Both the position numbers and the translations under genes were made by a program. The notes below the pieces were generated by a model that was not told the origin of the DNA, did no database searches, and saw nothing but the letters and a program-made list of their open reading frames with translations. Shown piece after piece: positions 44,898 through 54,095 of a stretch of 64,000 bases of DNA (its first letter is position 1; each line of letters begins with the position of its first letter). The stretch lies in NCBI GenBank assembly GCA_024400305.1, contig JAKSMX010000006.1, positions 1 through 64,000 of the forward strand, given 5' to 3'. The DNA comes from Bacteroidales bacterium. Its GTDB lineage: Bacteria; Bacteroidota; Bacteroidia; Bacteroidales; F082.

Positions 44898-47822
44898 TTA
44901 GTTATCTGCCCCTTGGTTACTATCAGGTGTTTCCTCCAGAATGATTTCGGGTTTTATTAAATTGCCTTTGTCATCATCCTTCTTGCCAATCATCGCATCT
45001 CTCATGTCCCTGTACCAGGCAGCATACGATGCAAGAACAACTCGTTTCTTAAAATCAAGAACAGCGTTAAAGACCTTCATATTGTCATCTGCTATTCTCT
45101 TATCGAGATTATAGGCAGCATCACCTTCTGACCAATTAATATGCCTGTTTCTTGCTGGTATATCATCCTCATTTTTCGAATCTGAAGCCGAGTTTAGCAA
45201 ATCTTCATATACATCACCCATAATGAAAGGCGACACAGACCTCAATTCGCCCTTTTCAACTGTTCTTAACATTTGAGCATTGTTCAAGCGAATCTTTTCC
45301 TGAACCAAAGCCTTTTCTTGTTGGAGATACTTGTCGTAAACACCATCAGCAAGCATCATCTTATAAAGCACAGGAGAGATGTCAATAAGAATGAAAAGGA
45401 GCATAATAAGGCCTATTGGAGTAGTCAAATAGTAAATCAAATAATGGAATAATTCATAATTCCATCCGATTAAGCAACCTGCTATTATTGACAAGATTAC
45501 ACCTATGGAAATTTTTAGTCCTATTTCCGGTCGCTCCTTTCTCGCTTTTCTTTCCTTTTTAACACTCAAAATGATGAATAGTGCCGCGCATATTAATGAC
45601 AATGCAATCTTCAATATCAGATCCCAATTCACGGTCTCTTTTGAAGGAGAATCAGTGTCATCAATACTTAATTGATTTACGGAAACTGATGATACACGAT
45701 TAACAGCTAAAGTATCCTCAGCAAATATAGGAGAATACCCTTGCATGGCTAATGCATGCATAGCACCTAATCTCTCGTATAATCCAGCATTATCAGCTTT
45801 ATTATATTGAGTTGAAATATTCTGTTTTATATTTTCATACGTTTGGGCTTTAACATTTTTATATCTTTCTAGTTCTTGTTCTAGATTATCACAAACACTT
45901 TTTGCTTCCTCTCGTGCTTTCTCATAAGCATCCTTGTCTTCAACTATTTCATTGTGATATTTATTAAAGTAGATTTTTTCTTTCTTTGTTGAGTCTGAAG
46001 GATCTACTTTTTCTCCAGATTCTACTTGCCCGTCGATAATTTTATCTTTTTTCGTGTATTCACTAGGCTTTAAATTTCGCCAATACTTATATGCGTCATC
46101 ACACTTTTGTTCCAATTTCGTATAATCTTCGCATGTATCTTTATACTCTTGATTTAATTTGACAGCATCCTCAATCCTTGAGAAGTTATCTTTTCTTATA
46201 TAAGATTGGATCTCTTTATCAAAGATTTTCAACTCTAATGGTGCAGAGATAACAATACCAAGAAAAATGGCAATGAGGATACGTGGTAATCCGCTCAAGA
46301 ATTCTTGTTTACTGATAGTTACCTCACCATCACTATACATTGTGTTGGTAATGAACCTATCCAGAAAGAAAATCATTGCCCCCCAAAATGAAGCAAACAA
46401 TATGGCTGCCAATGGAATGTCTATTGATCCATCAAATACCCTGTAAAACCATGTGTTTTGTTGAAATGGTATATGAATCTGGTTTGTGAATACCAATTGT
46501 ATGGCAATAAAGCTTGAGAACCAAGCCATTAATGCGGTAAAAAGAATCACAGTGCCTATACCTGTATATTTCGAATGGTCTCCAGGACACATTCTTAAAA
46601 GGCTGCGATCTGCGCCTGCACACCACCATGTAAATTCCTTAAACCAGCCACCCCAATGAGTATGGTACTTCTTTTCTTTCAACCCAAATAGTATTTTTCT
46701 AGATTCTATTTTATTTCCTTCATCTCTTAAAGCGTTAATCTTTTTTTGACAATCATCAATAAATGCACCAGGCGTTTTAGCAGTATTAAATGAATTAACG
46801 ATAAGGTCAGTATTAATCTCTTGAACTGGACATTGCCAATTGGTCACATCCATATATGAATGTGTTGCCTGAACATTCTGTCCTTTAAAATATTCTTCAA
46901 ACTCCTCGTACTTGGCATCGGGTTTATGATGATACTCCTTCCATAGTTCAAAAGCATCTTTGCCCCTCAATTCAACCGGAATGGTTGACGTTCCTTCACC
47001 ATCCTCAAAATGAAGTTTTGTTCCTTCAAACTTTGGTTCAAAGGTACGTCCATCCTTACCTCGGATTTCTTTCTCTGTAAGACGAATGCCCTTCCCCTCA
47101 AAATCTTCGGTAAAATATAAAGTATAACCGTCAAAATGCGGGTAGAATATCTTACCATCCTCACCCGTTTGTGTCTCTACAAGACTGGCAATCCATTTGA
47201 AAAAGTCTTCACGGCTTCTGTCTTTGAATCCCATATCTTGCCATACCTCGTATGCATCTTTACCATTCTTGCCTTTGAAATAATTAAAGAAATCTTCAAT
47301 GGTGGGGTTAGAGTATTCACCATGAACTTTCTTCCATAGTTCAAATGCACTCTCGCCCTTATCACCAGTAAAGAACTTTAGATAAGCTTCCCATGACCTG
47401 TCAGTATTGGGGTCACGTGAATCCTGCCATTCTTCAAATGCATTTTTTCCGTTCTTCCCATCTTTACCTCTCATATCATTCATATAAGCGGTATACGATG
47501 TATCAGAACCATCAACACGACCCTTAACCCACAGATCGTATGCACTTGCACCCTGTTCCGTTTTTACAGAAAATTCTGCCTTTACGTTTCCCCTTCTGTC
47601 CCTGACTTCAAGTTTATTGGTTATAGGGTCATAGGTAAAGAATATCGGAGGCAATTCCGGTGCTTCACCTAAATCATCATTTCTATGTGGTGGTTCATCG
47701 TTCACACGACTATTGTTATTACGGTTGCCACTACTGTTATGATTAGAACTTGTATTATTATTTGATGATGCAGAAGTCGTCTGTTGATCTTCTTCATCCC
47801 AACCGTCCCAGTTACTTGCCAT
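44898..47822 (-). CDS. DUF4407 membrane protein with N-terminal G-K-D-G / A-F-E-L-W repeats
   Basis: A 974-residue protein. The first 50 residues are Asn/Ser-rich and disordered. Residues about 80-330 carry six or more imperfect repeats of the type GKDG-x-x-AFELWK-x20-30-F-x-x-YFKG, a module known from Bacteroidota and Firmicutes surface proteins. The rest fits DUF4407: TM helices near 425-450, 468-490 and 515-540 with GAMIFFLDRFI and LPRILIAIFLGIVISAPLELKIF (in two parts), a long charged coiled coil (about 550-690), then three more TM helices (about 745-840). There is no signal peptide, so the repeats should face the cytoplasm, which is odd for this module. It lies 20 bases after the dynamin-like gene. 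Confidence 0.8.
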   Translation of the reverse strand: MASNWDGWDEEDQQTTSASSNNNTSSNHNSSGNRNNNSRVNDEPPHRNDDLGEAPELPPIFFTYDPITNKLEVRDRRGNVKAEFSVKTEQGASAYDLWVKGRVDGSDTSYTAYMNDMRGKDGKNGKNAFEEWQDSRDPNTDRSWEAYLKFFTGDKGESAFELWKKVHGEYSNPTIEDFFNYFKGKNGKDAYEVWQDMGFKDRSREDFFKWIASLVETQTGEDGKIFYPHFDGYTLYFTEDFEGKGIRLTEKEIRGKDGRTFEPKFEGTKLHFEDGEGTSTIPVELRGKDAFELWKEYHHKPDAKYEEFEEYFKGQNVQATHSYMDVTNWQCPVQEINTDLIVNSFNTAKTPGAFIDDCQKKINALRDEGNKIESRKILFGLKEKKYHTHWGGWFKEFTWWCAGADRSLLRMCPGDHSKYTGIGTVILFTALMAWFSSFIAIQLVFTNQIHIPFQQNTWFYRVFDGSIDIPLAAILFASFWGAMIFFLDRFITNTMYSDGEVTISKQEFLSGLPRILIAIFLGIVISAPLELKIFDKEIQSYIRKDNFSRIEDAVKLNQEYKDTCEDYTKLEQKCDDAYKYWRNLKPSEYTKKDKIIDGQVESGEKVDPSDSTKKEKIYFNKYHNEIVEDKDAYEKAREEAKSVCDNLEQELERYKNVKAQTYENIKQNISTQYNKADNAGLYERLGAMHALAMQGYSPIFAEDTLAVNRVSSVSVNQLSIDDTDSPSKETVNWDLILKIALSLICAALFIILSVKKERKARKERPEIGLKISIGVILSIIAGCLIGWNYELFHYLIYYLTTPIGLIMLLFILIDISPVLYKMMLADGVYDKYLQQEKALVQEKIRLNNAQMLRTVEKGELRSVSPFIMGDVYEDLLNSASDSKNEDDIPARNRHINWSEGDAAYNLDKRIADDNMKVFNAVLDFKKRVVLASYAAWYRDMRDAMIGKKDDDKGNLIKPEIILEETPDSNQGADN

Positions 47823-47842
47823 AATTATTTACATTATTTACA

Positions 47843-50485
47843 TTATTTACACAGTGCTCTATATTGACTTGCAGCATCTTCGCACTTAGCGGTGTCTTCC
47901 TTCTCGTAATTAGAAGTTACTATTGTTTTTACATATGCCCTGAACTCCTTATATGGTTCTGCCTTGGACTTGCCATAATCATTCTGATTTGTACAGAATA
48001 CATTATCAAAAAGTGGAGTTACAAGATTAACATATACATCATATTTCTTAAATGTCTGCTCATACTTATGCAAGAGATCATCTCGGAGAATAATATCCAG
48101 CACACACAATGAATTCCAAATACTCTTCGCTGCTGTAGTCTCATCTGAATACCGTAGAGATACATTTAACAACTTCCTTCTAAGTTCCTTACCGGTTTGA
48201 TCATCAACGATAGAAGGAAGATCAACAATTGAATCCAGAAATTCTAGAATTGCTGTTTTGAAATAATCAGAGTTTATCTGGTCAGCAAAATTTTGCATCC
48301 AAGTAATTGGAGGCACATCTTTTTCTTCCACAATTTTATGCTTCTCCATTTTTGTCTTCACTACTTTACACAATGATTCTTTGACATCGTTGACATCCTT
48401 TTCTTTTATACCAACATGTTCTGAAGCATGAGACATTTTATCCCAAATAGCTTTATATAACTGCTCACGAGTGTGAATGAAGAATTCTAATTCACGACCA
48501 GTATAGTTACACGAGTGATTAGGATCATCAACATTAAGATTCGTTTTAACAAACTTCATGTTTGACTGAATAGCCTGACAGCACTTCTTCAAATAATCTT
48601 CGAAGAATTTTTCTGCTTGTCCAATCAATTTTTCAACCTCGGACTTATCCTTGCCCATTCTTTCTGCTGTTTTACTTACTACATCCTTCTTTATATCCGT
48701 CCAAACAATATCGAAAGTATCAATAGCAAGGATTGATTCGTTAATTGCTAACAAGGTATTCTTAAATAGACTAGTAAATGCAGCCTTGACATCATAATTC
48801 ACATCATTGATGCCATATACATTAAATATTTCTGGGTCTTTTAAGATTGGCCTTACGGAATTAATAATCTGTTGGCGAAGAGTTGCATCCTTAATAAATA
48901 AATCAGCTCTCAACTTTGTTAGTTCAGTACTTAAATCCACGAAGATTGAGTCAACTCGCTCGTCTATCTTCTTCGTCTTATCAAGACAAGAGAAAGCTGG
49001 CAGAACATTGAGGCACGACTTCAAATCTTTAATAATCTGATTCTTTTTCTTTATACATGATTCGTATTCATCTTTTAACTTATCCAAGAAAAATTTATCA
49101 ACAGCAGAAATATTTTCCTCGAGTTTACCAAGCACAATATTAACGAAATAGTCAACAATCGCATTTGAGTTTTCCTTGCCGTCCTGAATAAATCTTATTG
49201 ATTTCCAATACTCATCATTCAACGTGAAGTAATCTGCATTGTTTTGCATTTCCTTCCAAATTTGTAATTTGAAAGCTTCAACAGTTTCATCTGTAATATT
49301 ACCTTCGTCTTCTTTATTACAAAGATAATATACCCAGTCCTCCATCTTTCTATCTCGTATTTTAGAGAGAACTTTGATGAAACAAGAGTTGTTAGCGTTG
49401 TCTGCATTGTCATTGTCAGACAAAATACGGCATAATGCAACAGCAAGATCAGCATGTTCACGGACCGTTTTTAACAAGTCCTCTTCTACGCAGAACTTTG
49501 CTTCACCAATACCCATAGTGTCAACAAGTCTTATAGAACCAAGATCTTCACCGTTCACAGTTTTTAGGGGCCAATTAACAACAGCTTCCCGTACAGCTAG
49601 AGCACGGCAATATGGGTCTCCTTGATAGTTTTCACTCATCTTATAACTGACATAAGGGACCAACTTGCCTTCTTCTATATCTTTTGAATTAATATGTTTC
49701 GGTTCTCGATCTAAGTAAGATGTATAATGTCCATAGTTATCGATATAAAGTGTAAACGTATCAAAATATAAATCTGCGGTAACGGTAGTGTCAACCCCTG
49801 CAATTGTCGATTTGCTGAAATTTTGAGATTTATACGAACTATGGGCTTTAATGACTTTGCAATAGTCTGTTAAGGACTTAGATACTGAGTCCCACATTGG
49901 AAACTCCTCTTTCTTTCGTTTTTTTAGTTCCTTATTAAGTTGAACAACATATTCGTTGATAATTGTCTCGAATTCCTTAGTTGTTAGGAAATTTACAACA
50001 GCACACTTCTGTGCCGAGTTACAAAAAATGGTTCTTGCTGCTGTAGTCTTTCCCTTACCTGATGGAATAACAGTTTCAGGAGCTCCGGTCAACGCACGAA
50101 GGAATACACTCTTGCCTGTGCTTACAGGACCTGTAATACAAACCTCTACCTCATTCTTTGAAATCTTGTTCGCTATTGCTTCAAAATAACCTTTTGGTCC
50201 ATAATTATCTCCATTTTTTATTCCTACGTTGTTGGAAACGAACTCAATAAAAGATTTGACTTTGTTTTCAATACTTTTTCCGTTTTCATCAGCAGACGTC
50301 CATACTTCATTAAATTCCGGGAATTTTTCGAGTAGTACACACCAATTTTTACCGTTAATTAACGATTTGAGTTTTTGTGAAAATGCTATTACGTCTTTAA
50401 CCTCGCCCCAATAGGTGTTGTACCTAGGAGCGATTTCACCTTGCCTATGGGCAACGATTGACGAGATTGTGTCAGCAATTGGCAT
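47843..50485 (-). CDS. Dynamin-like large GTPase
   Basis: An 880-residue P-loop GTPase. G1 is GPVSTGKS (119-126), G2 the TTAAR region (SGKGKTTAARTIF), G3 DTMG (about 325, SIRLVDTMGIGE) and G4 NKED (about 390, LCNKEDEG). The G2 layout with paired threonines and the length fit dynamin-like proteins. About 450 residues of helical stalk follow, with cysteine pairs and coiled-coil stretches. Bacterial dynamins remodel membranes, and some act in phage defence or envelope stress. No TM segment is seen. It is now the first complete gene of the operon; a cut-off coding scrap lies 32 bases upstream, next to an IS element. Confidence 0.8.
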   Translation of the reverse strand: MPIADTISSIVAHRQGEIAPRYNTYWGEVKDVIAFSQKLKSLINGKNWCVLLEKFPEFNEVWTSADENGKSIENKVKSFIEFVSNNVGIKNGDNYGPKGYFEAIANKISKNEVEVCITGPVSTGKSVFLRALTGAPETVIPSGKGKTTAARTIFCNSAQKCAVVNFLTTKEFETIINEYVVQLNKELKKRKKEEFPMWDSVSKSLTDYCKVIKAHSSYKSQNFSKSTIAGVDTTVTADLYFDTFTLYIDNYGHYTSYLDREPKHINSKDIEEGKLVPYVSYKMSENYQGDPYCRALAVREAVVNWPLKTVNGEDLGSIRLVDTMGIGEAKFCVEEDLLKTVREHADLAVALCRILSDNDNADNANNSCFIKVLSKIRDRKMEDWVYYLCNKEDEGNITDETVEAFKLQIWKEMQNNADYFTLNDEYWKSIRFIQDGKENSNAIVDYFVNIVLGKLEENISAVDKFFLDKLKDEYESCIKKKNQIIKDLKSCLNVLPAFSCLDKTKKIDERVDSIFVDLSTELTKLRADLFIKDATLRQQIINSVRPILKDPEIFNVYGINDVNYDVKAAFTSLFKNTLLAINESILAIDTFDIVWTDIKKDVVSKTAERMGKDKSEVEKLIGQAEKFFEDYLKKCCQAIQSNMKFVKTNLNVDDPNHSCNYTGRELEFFIHTREQLYKAIWDKMSHASEHVGIKEKDVNDVKESLCKVVKTKMEKHKIVEEKDVPPITWMQNFADQINSDYFKTAILEFLDSIVDLPSIVDDQTGKELRRKLLNVSLRYSDETTAAKSIWNSLCVLDIILRDDLLHKYEQTFKKYDVYVNLVTPLFDNVFCTNQNDYGKSKAEPYKEFRAYVKTIVTSNYEKEDTAKCEDAASQYRALCK

Positions 50486-50517
50486 AATATATAATTTTTA
50501 ATGTATGTTCTATTAAT

Positions 50518-50650
50518 TCATAAATTCGGGTGGAAGCCGTTCCGCAAGAGTAAATCTTTCGGAATCAGTCGCTCTTCAGAGGACTTCGGCTTTCGATTGC
50601 GTTCGTTTATCCACTCATTGGCATGCTGTTTTTGACGATTTGACACGTAT
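50518..50650 (-). pseudogene. 3' remnant of a gene cut by the IS element
   Basis: The minus strand reads on open from the IS edge as PYVSNRQKQHANEWINERN, then RKPKSSEERLIPKDLLLRNG and FHPNL before TGA at 50518. The composition looks coding and the frame is open for 44 codons. It ends 32 bases before the dynamin-like ATG, in the same orientation, so it may be the tail of the original first gene of the operon. The family is unknown. Confidence 0.4.
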
Positions 50651-51856
50651 GGGCACAGTTATCCCTTGCAGGTGATAAGCTGTGGCTGGTAAATGTTGAT
50701 CTGTAAATATCTGAATATGTTATATGCGAGGTTGGTCAGAGCGTTGGCTGCTTTGGCTCGCACCATTCCGATGCTGCGGACAAGCGAGCCGTTCATCGCT
50801 CCCTCGATGAAGCCGAAGATGTGCTCGACGCTGCACCTGTCCTTGGACTTGATGCGGTTGTTCCGCTTCTGCTCGTCGGTCAGAGGTCTGTTGCGATGTC
50901 CCTTCTCACAGATGACGGGATTCATTCCGCATTCTTTCACGATGTCATCCTTGGATTCATAACCTGCATCAAGGAACAAATCCTGTCCTTTATCTTTCTC
51001 TTCAATGAGGGGTTTGATAACATTTGAATCATGTACGCTTGCGTCTGTTGTGTGATACTTCTCTATGAGTTTTGTCTTCTTGTCTGCTTTGACGTGATTC
51101 TTGTAACCGTAGTGATTCTCACCGCGTTTCTTCGTCCAGCGAGCATCAATATCCTTGTGTGACTTCTTGGCCAGTTTGTGTTTCTTCTCCTTCTCGGAGT
51201 CGCCATCCTCGGGATTCCACAGGCCTTTGCCGTTGCCGACTTTGATTTGTTTGTTCTCCTCCCTGGTGTTTCTCTGCTTTGGGGCTTCAACAAATGTAGC
51301 ATCAATTATCTTACCCTCGTTGAATGAAAGTCCCTTGTCGTCAAGGAAGGTGCGGAACTCATCAAACAGGCGGTCGAAGGTGCCGTCCTCAGCAAGCTTG
51401 TTCTTGCATGCCCAAACAGTCTTCTCGTCAGGAACCTCTGCCACTGTATGAATGCCAAGGAACTGGCGGAAGCTGGTACGGTCTATAATCTGATACTGTA
51501 TCTGGTGGTCGCCCAAACCATAGTAACGCTGAAGGAATATGACCTTGAACATAAGGACGACATCTATCTGCGGACGTCCCGCAAGAGTCTTGCAGTCCTT
51601 CCTGACCAGAGCCTCTTCAAGTGCGGGACGGAACATCTCAAAGTCGACCAGTGCGGCGAGCTGCTCAAGGGGGTTGCCCATCCGGGAGAGTGCCTCGATG
51701 GTGAACTCCTCCTCGAACAGGTTCTCGCCCATCGGTTTGCGGTATATAGTAGTCTTCTGCATGTTTCTGTACGATTTCTGCTGCAAAGATACGACTTTTT
51801 CCTGAAATATCATACTAAATATCTAATTATTAGCAAGTTAATTTATAGAACAGCCC
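50651..51856 (-). mobile_element. IS5-type insertion sequence
   Basis: The element carries one DDE transposase. Possible ends read inward as GGGCACAGTTATCCCTTGC (from 50651) and GGGCTGTTCTATAAATTAAC followed by TTGC (from 51856); they share GGGC, TAT and CTTGC in the same order but are not a clean inverted repeat. No sure target duplication is visible, so the ends are provisional. Confidence 0.5.
50659..51762 (-). CDS. IS5-family DDE transposase
   Basis: A 367-residue transposase. An N-terminal DUF772-type region (VDFEMFRPALEEAL; RPQIDVVLMFKVIFLQRYYG; LGDHQIQYQI) is followed by the DDE core: IIDATFVEAP (first Asp), LFLDAGYESKD (second Asp) and DRCSVEHIFGFIE (Glu), then the usual NALTNLAYNIFRYL tail. 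A charged insert (EEDGDSEKEKKHKLAKKSHK-like) precedes HYGYKNHVKAD. The ATG at 51762 (MQKTTIYR) is preferred over one at 51813 because a TATCTTTG -7 box lies at 51784-51791. The frame is intact, so the element may be active. Confidence 0.9.
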   Translation of the reverse strand: MQKTTIYRKPMGENLFEEEFTIEALSRMGNPLEQLAALVDFEMFRPALEEALVRKDCKTLAGRPQIDVVLMFKVIFLQRYYGLGDHQIQYQIIDRTSFRQFLGIHTVAEVPDEKTVWACKNKLAEDGTFDRLFDEFRTFLDDKGLSFNEGKIIDATFVEAPKQRNTREENKQIKVGNGKGLWNPEDGDSEKEKKHKLAKKSHKDIDARWTKKRGENHYGYKNHVKADKKTKLIEKYHTTDASVHDSNVIKPLIEEKDKGQDLFLDAGYESKDDIVKECGMNPVICEKGHRNRPLTDEQKRNNRIKSKDRCSVEHIFGFIEGAMNGSLVRSIGMVRAKAANALTNLAYNIFRYLQINIYQPQLITCKG

Positions 51857-52069
51857 TAAAATAATATTTCTTAATATATGACAATAAATCGGTTATTCAT
51901 CTGATAGCCGTGAAAAAAAAGTATTAGTAACTCAGGTATCCTCCACTAATCTAATCATAAACTGAGGGAAAAGCGTGACTTTCGCCATCCTGATATAACT
52001 TTTTCAAAAAATATCATTCCTTGCTTCCATAGGTATCCCCCCCTCGAGTCATTGCCGCTAACCCCATCC
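51857..52069. other. Intergenic region right of the IS
   Basis: About 210 bases, AT-rich, with several stop codons in every frame. I see no gene, repeat or promoter here that I can support. Confidence 0.4.
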
Positions 52070-52306
52070 TCAATTCTCCTTCACAAAATAACATATCGCC
52101 CCCGCAATCACTATAATCCCGATAACAACCCATACCCAGACAGGAATAGAAGCAAGGAAGCTCTTATTCTGGACCGCAGCACGAGCAGCATCATCTACAT
52201 AAGGGACAGCTTTCTTCGCCACCTTCGCAATTTCTTCCAGTTGGCGGCCACTTGGCGCAAGTGCGTATAACTGTGATACAGAGCCTGACAATGAAAGTAA
52301 AAACAT
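52070..52306 (-). CDS. Small single-TM protein with signal-like N-terminus
   Basis: A 78-residue protein. The N-terminus (MFLLSLSGSVSQLYALAPS) resembles a weak signal peptide. Next is an Ala/Lys-rich helix (EEIAKVAKKAVPYVDDAARA) and a clear TM helix (about 53-73, PVWVWVVIGIIVIAGAICYFV) ending VKEN. Unknown function. It lies about 110 bases after the second M48 gene and may belong to that operon. Without the helix it would look like noise; the well-formed TM with Trp edges supports it. Confidence 0.55.
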   Translation of the reverse strand: MFLLSLSGSVSQLYALAPSGRQLEEIAKVAKKAVPYVDDAARAAVQNKSFLASIPVWVWVVIGIIVIAGAICYFVKEN

Positions 52307-52413
52307 AACATTACTAATTTAAAGTTTCATACACACTTTGATTTCATTCTCTTTGTACATCCCTGCATAACAGAAGGTCAGTCGATATCTGCCAATCTTT
52401 TTCTAATACGTTT

Positions 52414-53280
52414 TTACCTGAGATAACAATGCGTCAGGAACCTGTTGTATTCTCCGCTCTCCATCCACTTCAGCAATTCCGCCGAACGCATCACAGTCCA
52501 AGGATGTGTTTCGTCAGCAATGGAAATGAACTTGACCACTTTGTTCATTCCATCATAATCAAGCATCTTGAAATCCCGCGCCTGCTGGATGAATGACTCG
52601 GTTTTGATACTATTGAACTCTTTCAATGGAAGACCAGCCATCTTGACGAAAGCGCGAATCATTGCTTCATGATTCTGGCAGCCAAGAAGTCCTGCACGGT
52701 CGGCGGTGAATTCCGACATTCGATTCCAATAATAAAGTGCATACTGCAACCCGCCAGCAAGGAGCGTCCCTCCCGGAATAGAATCAATTATTATGTCAAT
52801 CATCTGAGCCATCATGTGATACAACATGTGATTGCTCTTTATGTGTCCCAGCTCGTGCGATACGACGAACATGATTTCGTCATCGTCACAAAGGTCAATC
52901 CAACCCGAACCAAGAATGATGACAGGGCGCTCTGCGCCAATGGTACAGGCATTTATGGAGTAATCCCAATTAATCCTCAACTCCGGGATCTTTTCCACGA
53001 ACAGATGACCGGCGACCACCCCTAACCAACTGCCAAATGACGATTTCCATCTGAACGAACGAAGAGCGCACCAGTCATTGGCCCGCAGGTGGATGAACAA
53101 TTCAGCCTGTAGCTGCTCGAGATAAAAAAGGTTATCGTAATATTTACGGCAAAGCTTCTTCAGAAGTGGGACGTAACGCACATAGATGATGTAGAGGACG
53201 GCCTCCTGATTTGCATTCTCCAAAGCCAGCCGCACCAGTTCCCTGTCTTCGATGTCCTTATAATCAGCAGATAATTTCAT
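52414..53280 (-). CDS. M48-family zinc metallopeptidase
   Basis: A 288-residue peptidase with FVVSHELGHIKSNHMLYHM (HExxH) and the third-ligand motif MSEFTADRAGLLG. The order of motifs, the RYVPLLKKLCRKYYD opening and the ...ETHPWTVMRSAELLKWMESGEYNRF end parallel the M48 protein at 27042, so the two are paralogues; this one lacks the zinc ribbon. The ATG at 53280 is preferred to a TTG at 53292 overlapping the upstream stop. It follows the NusG-like gene by 8 bases. It probably acts at the membrane or in the cytoplasm on protein substrates. Confidence 0.82.
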   Translation of the reverse strand: MKLSADYKDIEDRELVRLALENANQEAVLYIIYVRYVPLLKKLCRKYYDNLFYLEQLQAELFIHLRANDWCALRSFRWKSSFGSWLGVVAGHLFVEKIPELRINWDYSINACTIGAERPVIILGSGWIDLCDDDEIMFVVSHELGHIKSNHMLYHMMAQMIDIIIDSIPGGTLLAGGLQYALYYWNRMSEFTADRAGLLGCQNHEAMIRAFVKMAGLPLKEFNSIKTESFIQQARDFKMLDYDGMNKVVKFISIADETHPWTVMRSAELLKWMESGEYNRFLTHCYLR

Positions 53281-53288
53281 AAACCTTA

Positions 53289-53897
53289 TCAATTAATCTT
53301 TTCAACCTCACTCTGATTGATTCTCACCTTGGCGAACCCCAGTGAATCAATCGCTATCACTATATATGTCCCTTGCGGATCAACGATTATATTCCCTTCA
53401 ATTCCGGCCAGCGTCCCTGTCGTCACCCTCACCGCATCTCCCAGACGGAATCGAACGTTTTCTATCGTGACAGGAGTTGTCGCTTTGGAAAGCATCTCCT
53501 TAAACCGTTGCATCTGTTTGTCAGGTATGATCGCCACAGGATAACTTCCAGCCCTTCCTTTGGTGTGATCTGACATGAATTTCTTCACATAGCCGAAGTT
53601 CACAGCTTCCTTCCGTTTCTTCTCCGTGCATTTCATAAACAGCACGGCTGGCAGCAGCACACGGTCAACATCTTTCTTCCTGCCGTTCCTCCAAACTCTC
53701 TTTTCGCGCTGTGTCGGGACATAGCATTCGTATGCGTCTCCCATCCTCGCGTCCATGAGCCTTTCCGCCACGGAACGCTCGGAATTGTTATTGACGACAG
53801 CCACATACCAGTGGGTTTCCTCCACGCCTACGGCGCCGTCAACGACATCCGCTGACGCAACTTCATCAACCTCGGTTCGCTCCACAGCACGTTCCAT
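53289..53897 (-). CDS. UpxY-like NusG-family antiterminator
   Basis: A 202-residue NusG paralogue. The NGN domain opens with THWYVAVVNNNSERSVAERL and has CYVPTQREKRVWRNGRKKD and the typical VLLPAVLFMKCTEK; the C-terminal KOW part is FRLGDAVRVTTGTLAGIEGNI. Specialised NusGs of this kind (UpxY in Bacteroides) prevent termination in the leader of capsule or exopolysaccharide operons and are usually the first gene of their target operon. Here the next genes are an M48 peptidase and a small TM protein, with no polysaccharide genes. A TAAATTTG -7 box lies at 53956-53963. Confidence 0.85.
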   Translation of the reverse strand: MERAVERTEVDEVASADVVDGAVGVEETHWYVAVVNNNSERSVAERLMDARMGDAYECYVPTQREKRVWRNGRKKDVDRVLLPAVLFMKCTEKKRKEAVNFGYVKKFMSDHTKGRAGSYPVAIIPDKQMQRFKEMLSKATTPVTIENVRFRLGDAVRVTTGTLAGIEGNIIVDPQGTYIVIAIDSLGFAKVRINQSEVEKIN

Positions 53898-53955
53898 CTT
53901 CTTGTGTTTATGTGCTTATATCATACCTTGCGCTTTTATTTCAAAAAACGCCTTG

Positions 53956-53963
53956 CAAATTTA
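53956..53963 (-). promoter_or_regulatory. -7 box of the UpxY-like/M48 operon
   Basis: TAAATTTG followed by CAAGG on the minus strand, giving a leader of about 50 bases. A TTTG (53988-53991) is 24 bases upstream, a little far for the consensus. Confidence 0.45.
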
Positions 53964-54095
53964 TCACATACATTTCAAAATACCAATCAAATTTTCTTTG
54001 AATTTGCTCTGGATTATCAAACATAAATAGCACTTATTGCGATTGTAAATAATTTATAATCAAAACAAATAAATATTTACAAATCTTTTTTCGTT

